DNA of 21,203 nt from an uncultured Eubacteriales bacterium. GTDB taxonomy: Bacteria > Bacillota_A > Clostridia > Christensenellales > Aristaeellaceae. The stretch is taken from NCBI GenBank assembly GCA_902775835.1, contig CACYNZ010000016.1, positions 1 through 21,203 of the forward strand, in the 5' to 3' direction. Positions 8,226 to 15,334 of this stretch are shown one piece after another (position 1 is the stretch's first letter; every line of letters starts with the position of its first letter). Position numbers and translations under genes: made by a program. The notes beneath the pieces were generated by a model. It was not told the DNA's origin, made no database searches, and worked only from the letters and a program-made list of their open reading frames with translations.

Positions 8226-9119
8226 TTAATCCTGATAGATGATGAACCGGCGAAGCAGCAGGGCAACCACTGCCAGAATAATGATGATGACCAGGAAGTA
8301 CACCACAGACATGGCGCTCGCGTATCCGAACTTGAACAGGCTGAACATGGTGTTGTTGATGCTCTGTATGATGGTGTTTCCGTAGTCGTTCATCATGTCA
8401 ATGACCGAATAAATGGTATTGAGCAGGATCATTGGCGTGAGCATGGGCAGCGTCACTTTCCAGAACTGGGCAAACATGCCGGCACCTTCCAGGGACGAGG
8501 CCTCATACAGGTAATCCGGTATGCCGTGAAGTCCCGCCAGGAACAGCATGATCTGCACGCCCGATCTCCATGTGAGGTCAAACACCCGGCTGATGACCGT
8601 ACTGACAAAGTTGGCCACGCCCGTGCCCAGACCCATGGATGCGAGCAGAGCCGGTATATTTCCCGCAGAGAACAGGTATGTATCGGCCGAGCCGCCGCGG
8701 GCGCCGGAGGCAAACACGTCTTCCTTCAGGATCTGCATAAGCACGCCGGAGCCGATGATCACGGGCATGAAGGCCACGGCACGCATGAACGTGCGTCCCG
8801 GAAACTTGCCCTTGATGAGAATGGCGAAGAACAGGCTGTAGACCAGGATCAGGGGCACCTGAATCAGGTCACCGAGAGAGGAGACCAGGTCAGGCAGAAA
8901 TGTGGTGTCCTTGAAGAACAGGCTTGCGAAATTGTCCCATCCCACTTCCGTGGCTGCGAACCCGGTACTGGTCGCCTCAAGAGACTGAAAAGCATACCGG
9001 AAAGACTGATACATCGGTGTAAGGAAGAAGAGAATGCAGCCAATCAGCCAGGGCAGGATGAAGGTAAAGCCATACCATTTCCGCTTTGTTTCATAGCCGA
9101 TTTTTGAGCCCAGCTTCAT
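8226..9119 (-). CDS. Sugar ABC transporter permease (MalF/UgpA-type, CUT1)
   Basis: This is the 297-residue MalF-type partner of the next gene. Hydrophobic segments begin at about residue 16 (FTFILPWLIGCILFFLTP) and five more follow. The EAA loop at 205-228 reads EASSLEGAG and ends in TLP, which is degenerate at the second alanine and at the Asp-Gly pair (EG instead of DG) but still recognisable. The ATG directly follows the TAA of the preceding gene (TAAATG), with AAGGAGG 8 bases ahead inside that gene, so translation is coupled. The pair forms the second importer of this operon together with the binding protein at 5908-7161. Confidence 0.93.
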   Translation of the reverse strand: MKLGSKIGYETKRKWYGFTFILPWLIGCILFFLTPMYQSFRYAFQSLEATSTGFAATEVGWDNFASLFFKDTTFLPDLVSSLGDLIQVPLILVYSLFFAILIKGKFPGRTFMRAVAFMPVIIGSGVLMQILKEDVFASGARGGSADTYLFSAGNIPALLASMGLGTGVANFVSTVISRVFDLTWRSGVQIMLFLAGLHGIPDYLYEASSLEGAGMFAQFWKVTLPMLTPMILLNTIYSVIDMMNDYGNTIIQSINNTMFSLFKFGYASAMSVVYFLVIIIILAVVALLLRRFIIYQD

Positions 9120-11324
9120 TTATTCCGCCTCCTTGATCGAGAATCCCCGTGCCGGAACAGTGATGCCCTGCACCTCCACGTCCTGCAGTCCCCGGTTCAC
9201 AAACACCTGATCCCCGTTTTCATAGGTGGTAACGGCAAGATCCGCGTCCAGTTTCTCATACCCCGTCATCCGCATGGCCGCATAGGGAGCAAGCACTTCC
9301 ATCTGGGCAGCCACGCGTGCCACGTCATCCTGCCACTCGTTCAGCGACATGGCATACCAGTCCGCTCCGTCCGTTCCTGACAGAAGCGCCGGATCCCGGG
9401 AAATCAGCCGCCAGGAGGGATACATGCCGTACTCCGCCAGGCGCAGCACCGCTTCCTCCATATTGCCCAGTTCATTGAGCGGCTCCGAGTAGAGAATCAT
9501 CGCGCCATGGGTGACCAGCTGGTAGAACGGTATATCCATGTCCGTCACATCAAAGCGGCTGGACGCCATCGGTACATCATCCGCCTGGCTGATATAAGAG
9601 AATGCATACGCATTCGGGGTTTCCGCCGTGAGATAGGGAATTCTGTCCGCCAGCGCCGTCAGGGACTGCTGCCAGTATGCGCCTGCCCTGGTGCGTGAAA
9701 TCCCGTTTTTCCCAAGACTGGAATACAGGGTATTGGCAAGCGCGCTCAGGGTAATCCCTGTCTGCTTTCCGGACATGCCCTTCGCCAGTTTTTCCGCTGC
9801 ATCCGGGACAATGTCGGGCCGGAGCAGATACCACTGTTTTCCGGCAGGATCCTGGGCACCGGTGCTCATCAGATATTCATTCATGCGGCGGGATGTACTG
9901 TTGACATTGTCCGCGGAGGAGAAGAGTGACCAGTATCCGTTTCCGTTCCTGTACAGGTTCAAAAGATCCACTGTCAGGGAAATCCGGGTGTCGTTCGCCT
10001 TTGCGGCCTTGGTCAGCACATCAAAGCCGCTGCTGCCGTCCAGGCGTCCGTCCAGTGACAGTCCGGTCACCATTTTTCCCTTGACCGACTGGTTGGACCA
10101 GCCTATGTACTGCAAGGTCATGCGCCTGACGCCCTGCGCATTGAAGTCAGAGATCGCCTTTGCCGCATCGCGGTAGCTGGTGAGCACCGTCACCGAGTTA
10201 TACGGAATGCCGATAAAGGTCTTGACCGAAGGAATGGAGCCAACCATCTTCACCTGATTGACGGTGACATCTTCATCCTTCAGATTCTGCAGACCAAGCT
10301 GCCTGCGGTAGGCATCCGCGATATCGGTATAGTCCGCGTTTTCCTTGTCCAGCAGATAATACCGTACCGTGAAATCCCCCATGTCCCGGAATGTATTGGT
10401 CGCCAGCGTTACGCTCTTGCTGCTGTTGGAGCCGGCCATGAGCGTATTGCTTTCCATGTTGATGTATGACACGGTGAAGTAGGCGTTGTTGTACCCGGTC
10501 AGCTGGCCGGACACAGCGGCGTTCAGCTGGGCCTGATATTGGCCCTGATCCACAACCGCCATCATGCCGTGACCGTTCTTGATCATGCCGAAGAGCGGCA
10601 TGTTGACCTGGAACGTCTTGGTGGCCGCCTTCTTTACGGTCAGGGTACTGTCTCTTCCGAACACGTCCTGCTGATACACGGCGGCATCCCTGCGGCCGTT
10701 ATTGAAATGCATCAGCGCTCCGCTGCCGTCCGGCAGGACCAGATACCCTTCATCCTTCATCCCGGCCGCACCCATGAAGGGCAGCAGGGCCACATTCATG
10801 ACACACTGTTTTTCCTTGTTCGCGGCCGCCTTTTCCACTTCGGCGGGGTCTTCCGACAGGGACCATACATCCTCCCGGATCTTCTCGCTGAGAATGGAGG
10901 CCTTCAGGCCGTCCGCCTCAAGCTCATACCGGACAGGGATCACAAACCCCTGCTTCGGAAAGAAGTAGCTGATCTCAATGCCGTTCTCGATCCTCTCCCA
11001 GGTAAAGTTGCCGTTCTTGATGGAACCGGTATAGCTGTTTACCTGATTGGTCACATAGGTGGGATTGTGATAGGTAATGATCAGATCGCTCTGGCGGTTG
11101 ATCTTGTTCATGGCGGAAGCGATCGTGTCCTCGTCAATGTCCTCCGGAGTGGAGCGCCAGACTGCCCCGGTCGCCTGATCCTGAAGCAGGATCTGGCTTT
11201 CCCCGGGATCATACTGAAGGACGAAGCGGTCGTTCTCAGCCACGGTTTCCCATTCACCCAGAGCGGCGGCGGGCAGCAGAAGAAGCAGTACAGCTGCCAG
11301 CATTATCCATGTCTTTTTCAGCAT
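9120..11324 (-). CDS. Exported DUF5696-like protein, possible glycosidase fold
   Basis: This 734-residue protein has a signal peptide (MLKKTW, hydrophobic to residue 23) without a lipobox. I recognise it as DUF5696-like from remembered family members near sugar ABC genes, not by a search. Residues 25-350 look mainly beta-stranded and include YLVLPDGSGAL (194-204). Residues 370-680 alternate strands and helices like a TIM barrel, with acidic residues at strand-end positions such as Asp453, Asp504 and Glu614. Residues 690-734 look like a small C-terminal beta-sandwich (YENGDQVFVN then VPARGF). This resembles retaining glycosidases, but no catalytic role is shown. The start at 11324 is chosen for AAAGGGGG upstream; the longer form overlaps the previous gene. 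It follows the Yip1 gene by 13 bases and is coupled to the next permease. Confidence 0.75.
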   Translation of the reverse strand: MLKKTWIMLAAVLLLLLPAAALGEWETVAENDRFVLQYDPGESQILLQDQATGAVWRSTPEDIDEDTIASAMNKINRQSDLIITYHNPTYVTNQVNSYTGSIKNGNFTWERIENGIEISYFFPKQGFVIPVRYELEADGLKASILSEKIREDVWSLSEDPAEVEKAAANKEKQCVMNVALLPFMGAAGMKDEGYLVLPDGSGALMHFNNGRRDAAVYQQDVFGRDSTLTVKKAATKTFQVNMPLFGMIKNGHGMMAVVDQGQYQAQLNAAVSGQLTGYNNAYFTVSYINMESNTLMAGSNSSKSVTLATNTFRDMGDFTVRYYLLDKENADYTDIADAYRRQLGLQNLKDEDVTVNQVKMVGSIPSVKTFIGIPYNSVTVLTSYRDAAKAISDFNAQGVRRMTLQYIGWSNQSVKGKMVTGLSLDGRLDGSSGFDVLTKAAKANDTRISLTVDLLNLYRNGNGYWSLFSSADNVNSTSRRMNEYLMSTGAQDPAGKQWYLLRPDIVPDAAEKLAKGMSGKQTGITLSALANTLYSSLGKNGISRTRAGAYWQQSLTALADRIPYLTAETPNAYAFSYISQADDVPMASSRFDVTDMDIPFYQLVTHGAMILYSEPLNELGNMEEAVLRLAEYGMYPSWRLISRDPALLSGTDGADWYAMSLNEWQDDVARVAAQMEVLAPYAAMRMTGYEKLDADLAVTTYENGDQVFVNRGLQDVEVQGITVPARGFSIKEAE

Positions 11325-11337
11325 CTTACCGCCCCCT

Positions 11338-13464
11338 TTACATTCTGAAGACAATTTCCACGTACAGAGTGGAAAGGAAGGTGATCAGCTGCTCCAGCAG
11401 TGTATAGAACAGCACGCCCACAAAAACGATCACAGCCATGCCCACGACGGTCAGAGCCAGGAACCCGATCGCCCTGGAGAAGGACAGCTCGTGAGCGGTA
11501 ATCGTTCCGATCAGCAGGATGACCACACCCCAGAGCATACCCAGAATAATGATGTAAGAGGCATACATTTCATCCAGCAGCATGTAATTGGACAGCCAGG
11601 TGCCGATGAAAATTGCCACCGTATACGGAGCAAGGGCATAGCAGGCAGTGATGATAATGTCACTGAACCGGCCGCTGGTATTGATCAGGATGGAAACCGA
11701 CCACTGAGCCGCACAGAAGATGACCAGCACGCCCAGGGACTTGGCCAGCAGCAGCCACAGATTGATATCCGCAATATTGTTCTGATTGAACAGGTAACCG
11801 GTGCCCACATACTGGTAAATGGTGGCCAGCACATAGCACACAGCAATGACGATTGCAGCCCACAGCGATGTCTTTTCCTCGCCGAAGCGGATTTCCTGGA
11901 AGCCCAGGAACGGATGGAAGACTGCCTTGGGGAACACTGTATGCGTGGGGATTTTCAGTCTGCGGAGCAGACGCACGCCCAGCTTCTCACCCTGTTCCTC
12001 CACGCCTTTCCTGCGCTTTTTCCGGATCACCGATACAACCTTGAGCACCACCGCCAGCGCTGCCACAAGACAGACTGCCCATACCGCGCCGCTGCGCAGA
12101 CGGTTCAGACGCACAATACGGTAGGTCTGGGAGTATTCCTCACGGCTGTCGCCCAGCCGGAAGTAGGAAAGCGCTTCCTCGTACCGGTTTTCCTTGAGCA
12201 GCGCACGGCCGACGCCGGCATAGGCCTGTGTGGCATTGCTGTTGCGCTTGAGCACTTCATTCCACAGCACACGGGATGCTTCATATTCCCCGGCGTTGTA
12301 AAGGGAAACGGCTTCATGGACCAGAGCCGTATACGCCGTAGGCGCAAACACCGTGACCGTGTTCTTGGCCGTATCCATCACCAGTACGTTCCCGTCCAGA
12401 AGATCCAGGGCCACGGGCTGGCGGAACGTGCCTTCCTGATTGCCCAGCGCTCCGAACACGGCAATCAGGTTGCCCGTTCTGTCACGCTCAAACACACGGC
12501 CGTAGGAGCGGTCCACAGCAAACACGAACTCGCTGTCGGCGGTCACGGCAGCGTCCACGAACGTGGGCAGCAGTGTGCTGGATGCCGCGCCCTGGGCGGT
12601 AACAGCCAGCTCTTCATCGCCGAAATTGACTTCCTTGTCACCCCGGGCAAGATAGGTATTGTTGCCCAGCGGGTTCAGGCGCTTTACCTGATTCACCGGA
12701 CTGGACGTTGCCACTGTGGTGGCATATACGAACCCGTCCGGGGCACAGAAAAGATTGGAGTATTCCACCGGCAGGATACTGGTCATGTTCTGACGCTGTT
12801 CACTGGTCATGATGGATTTCCAGTAATAGTTGAACAGTACCTCTGCCGTTACGGCCACCTTGTTGGCTCCGTAATATCCCATGAACTCTCCCTGGGGAGA
12901 GAACTGAAGGAAGCCGGAATAGCATCCGGTGCTGAGAATATAGATGCGTCCTGCGTTGTCAGCGCCGATCTTCGCCGGTGCGAAGGTGAAATCATCGCCG
13001 AGCAGCGGATTGGACGGATTCTCAATCAGCAGATCCAGTTCCAGGGATTCCAGGTCCGCAACGATCGCCTGGGCACTTGTTTTCAGCGCGGCATACAGAG
13101 TGCCTTCCCCGGAAACATGCAGGCCGTTCGGTCCCAGAAGCGGAATCGCCTGGCCGTTTTGGTAGACCTCGCGGATTTCACGGATGAGATGCCAGTCTCC
13201 GTCATATTCCAGAATGCGGTCATTCCCGGTATCCGCCAGAAGGATATGTCCCCCGGGGGTCACGCACAGGTCCTGGGGACCTTTCCAGGGACCGCCTTCA
13301 GCCTGGGCACTCCGGATGGTTTTCAGTACCGTATACCCGTCCGGCGTGCTGACAGATTCATCCCACTCATTGTATGTATAGGAGGGATATACAGCCTCTG
13401 TGCCTGCCATGGAAGGCAGAAGCAGCAGGGCCAGAATGAGGATCAGCCATTTTCCGGTCTTCAA
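11338..13464 (-). CDS. NHL-propeller / TPR / Yip1-domain membrane protein
   Basis: This 708-residue protein joins three modules. After a signal-like segment (1-22), residues about 30-375 form an NHL-type beta-propeller (GPQDLCVTPGGHILLADTGNDRILEYD and later VFAVDRSYGRVFERD). Residues 378-444 are TPR-like helices (LYNAGEYEASRVLWNEVL, ENRYEEALSYFRLG). A membrane helix (457-479) is followed by a strongly basic RKKRRK, so propeller and TPRs should face outside. Residues 515-708 form a Yip1-like domain with about five membrane helices. The start is TTG at 13464, decided by a perfect AAGGAGG 8 bases ahead; the next in-frame ATG would cut the signal segment. Proteins of this architecture are recalled beside DUF5696 and sugar ABC genes. 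A sensing or assembly role is only a guess. Confidence 0.8.
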   Translation of the reverse strand: MKTGKWLILILALLLLPSMAGTEAVYPSYTYNEWDESVSTPDGYTVLKTIRSAQAEGGPWKGPQDLCVTPGGHILLADTGNDRILEYDGDWHLIREIREVYQNGQAIPLLGPNGLHVSGEGTLYAALKTSAQAIVADLESLELDLLIENPSNPLLGDDFTFAPAKIGADNAGRIYILSTGCYSGFLQFSPQGEFMGYYGANKVAVTAEVLFNYYWKSIMTSEQRQNMTSILPVEYSNLFCAPDGFVYATTVATSSPVNQVKRLNPLGNNTYLARGDKEVNFGDEELAVTAQGAASSTLLPTFVDAAVTADSEFVFAVDRSYGRVFERDRTGNLIAVFGALGNQEGTFRQPVALDLLDGNVLVMDTAKNTVTVFAPTAYTALVHEAVSLYNAGEYEASRVLWNEVLKRNSNATQAYAGVGRALLKENRYEEALSYFRLGDSREEYSQTYRIVRLNRLRSGAVWAVCLVAALAVVLKVVSVIRKKRRKGVEEQGEKLGVRLLRRLKIPTHTVFPKAVFHPFLGFQEIRFGEEKTSLWAAIVIAVCYVLATIYQYVGTGYLFNQNNIADINLWLLLAKSLGVLVIFCAAQWSVSILINTSGRFSDIIITACYALAPYTVAIFIGTWLSNYMLLDEMYASYIIILGMLWGVVILLIGTITAHELSFSRAIGFLALTVVGMAVIVFVGVLFYTLLEQLITFLSTLYVEIVFRM

Positions 13465-13479
13465 TTGCTCCGCCTCCTT

Positions 13480-14376
13480 TTATCCCTTGATGCCTGCACT
13501 GGTCATGGTTTCAATGACCTGACGCTGCAGCAGTACGAAAATCAGAATGGGCGGCAGCATCATGATCACGGCGGCAGCCATGGACGGGCCGTAACGGGCA
13601 TAGGCGTTGGCTGCGCTGATCTGGGACATGGCCTGTGTCAGTGTCTTCAGTTCTTCGTTATAGACCACATCACCGCCGGAAAGATTCCACAGGTTGATGA
13701 ACTGGAAGATGATGACGGTCACGATGGCCGGCTTGACGCTGGGGAACACAATCTGGAAGCAGATGCGGAACTCGCCGGCTCCGTCTATCTTGGCCGCCTC
13801 CATCATGGCATCCGGCAGCTGTTCCATGAACTGACGCATCAGGAACAGGCCCAGGGATACGCCGATGGTGGGCAGCAGCTGTGCCCAGTAGGTATTGAGC
13901 ATGCCCAGCTTGGATATAATAATGAAGGAAGGCACGAAGGTGACCTGCGGCACGAACATGAGGCCCAGCATGATGATGGCAAAGATCAGATTCTTGCCCG
14001 GGAACTTGTGCTTGGCCAGAGGATACGCGGCCATGCCGGCCAGAACCACATGCAGCCCGGTGCCCAGCACGGCGATCATCATCGTGTTGAACAGATATCT
14101 CGACAGGGGCACCCACATGTTCGCCAGAATACGGAACATTTCACCATAGTTGTCCATGGTCGGGCGGTTCACGTACAGGGTGGGCGGGAACCGGAAGATT
14201 TCATCAATGGGCTTGAGCGACTGGATCACGGTGTAATAAAGCGGGAAGGCCATAAACGCAGCCAGCAGGAAAATACCTGTAAACATGAAGAAACTGCCCA
14301 CTTTGGAACGGCGGCGCTTCATGCCCACCTTGCCACGTCTGTGAAAAATCTTTCTCAGTTTCGTTGTCAGCTGCAT
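13480..14376 (-). CDS. Carbohydrate ABC transporter permease (MalG-type, CUT1)
   Basis: This 298-residue protein is the MalG-type permease of the first importer in the operon. A very basic N-terminus (KVGMKRRRSKVG) precedes six membrane segments. The EAA loop at 193-212 is canonical, reading EAAKIDGAGEF and ending in VFPSVKP, and the C-terminus has the TSAGIKG ending typical of this subfamily. AAGGAGGTGA, close to a perfect anti-16S match, lies 7 bases before the ATG and overlaps the upstream stop region. It sits 12 bases after its MalF partner and 15 bases before the Yip1 gene. Confidence 0.93.
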   Translation of the reverse strand: MQLTTKLRKIFHRRGKVGMKRRRSKVGSFFMFTGIFLLAAFMAFPLYYTVIQSLKPIDEIFRFPPTLYVNRPTMDNYGEMFRILANMWVPLSRYLFNTMMIAVLGTGLHVVLAGMAAYPLAKHKFPGKNLIFAIIMLGLMFVPQVTFVPSFIIISKLGMLNTYWAQLLPTIGVSLGLFLMRQFMEQLPDAMMEAAKIDGAGEFRICFQIVFPSVKPAIVTVIIFQFINLWNLSGGDVVYNEELKTLTQAMSQISAANAYARYGPSMAAAVIMMLPPILIFVLLQRQVIETMTSAGIKG

Positions 14377-14388
14377 ACTTTCACCTCC

Positions 14389-15288
14389 TTATGAACCGAC
14401 CTTGCTCAGGATCTTGGTAACCAGCATACGGGACAGCTGCATCAGCAGCACAAGCACCACGCTCATGGCGCAGGCGTAGCCGAACTCATACCGGATGGTG
14501 CCGTAGTCCATGATATGCGTAACGATGGTCTCACCTGCGTAATTGGTGGACGGCAGGCCGCACAGCTGGACGGACACATCCGCCACGGTAAAGGCTGAAA
14601 TAATCTGCATCACCGCGCCGAATACCAGCTGCGGCAGCATGGAAGGCAGCGTGACATACCACAGTTCCTGGAACCGGTTGCGGATGCCGTCGATCATGCC
14701 CGCCTCATACAGGGACTTGTCCACGGTCTGCATGCCGGCAATGAAGGAGAGAAAGCTGATACCCATGCTCATCCACAGCTGCACGATGATGATCACCGGC
14801 AGGATGGCGGATTCTTCCGTGGTCCAGGCCACAGGCTCGAAAATGATACCCATGGACATGAGGAAGTTGTTGATCAGACCATACTGGTCACCGCTGAGCA
14901 GCAGTCTCCATACAGCCCATGACGCGCTGCCCACCACAGCGGGCACATAGAACAGCGTGGTCAGAATGGAGCGCCCGGTGCGGTTCAGATCATTGATGAC
15001 CCAGGCAATGAAGAAGCACAGGATGTAGCTGACCGGGCCGATAATGACTGCGATCTTGACCATGTTGCTCATGGCGGTCAGAAAAACATTGTCTTCCAGG
15101 AACATGCGGATATAGTTGTCCAGGAATACGAACTTCGCCGGGGTCAGCATGTTGTACTCGGTGAAGGAAATCACAATGGCCACGATCACCGGAATCAGGG
15201 TGAAAACCGTGAAAAAGAGCAGGTATGGCAGCATCAGCAGATAGCTTTCCCTGCTTCTGCGTATTCTCTGCAGCAGAGAGTTATTCAT
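14389..15288 (-). CDS. Sugar ABC transporter permease (MalF-type, CUT1)
   Basis: This 299-residue MalF-type permease has six membrane segments starting with YLLMLPYLLFFTVFTLIP (16-33). Its EAA loop at 195-215 reads EAGMIDGIRNRF and ends in TLP. The frame is open to 15342 with a GTG there overlapping the previous stop, but the ATG at 15288 has AAAGGAGGG 6-7 bases ahead and fits the usual N-terminus, so it is preferred. The protein should pair with the following MalG-type permease and take sugar from the anchored binding-protein fusion encoded just upstream. Confidence 0.92.
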   Translation of the reverse strand: MNNSLLQRIRRSRESYLLMLPYLLFFTVFTLIPVIVAIVISFTEYNMLTPAKFVFLDNYIRMFLEDNVFLTAMSNMVKIAVIIGPVSYILCFFIAWVINDLNRTGRSILTTLFYVPAVVGSASWAVWRLLLSGDQYGLINNFLMSMGIIFEPVAWTTEESAILPVIIIVQLWMSMGISFLSFIAGMQTVDKSLYEAGMIDGIRNRFQELWYVTLPSMLPQLVFGAVMQIISAFTVADVSVQLCGLPSTNYAGETIVTHIMDYGTIRYEFGYACAMSVVLVLLMQLSRMLVTKILSKVGS

Positions 15289-15334
15289 GATCAGCCCTCC
15301 TTTGGGAATGATATCGGACCGGTAAACGGTTTTT

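Noticed and set aside
11491..14394. 967-codon open frame on the + strand
   Set aside because: It lies wholly antisense to the Yip1 and permease genes, has low-complexity His/Gln/Arg-rich composition and no recognisable domain. It is a by-product of codon bias in the real genes.
15311..15331. ACCGGT core between the large binding-protein gene and its permease
   Set aside because: It resembles the CCGG-centred operator core but lacks flanking symmetry and a promoter, and lies inside the operon; most likely chance or a small 4-bp hairpin.
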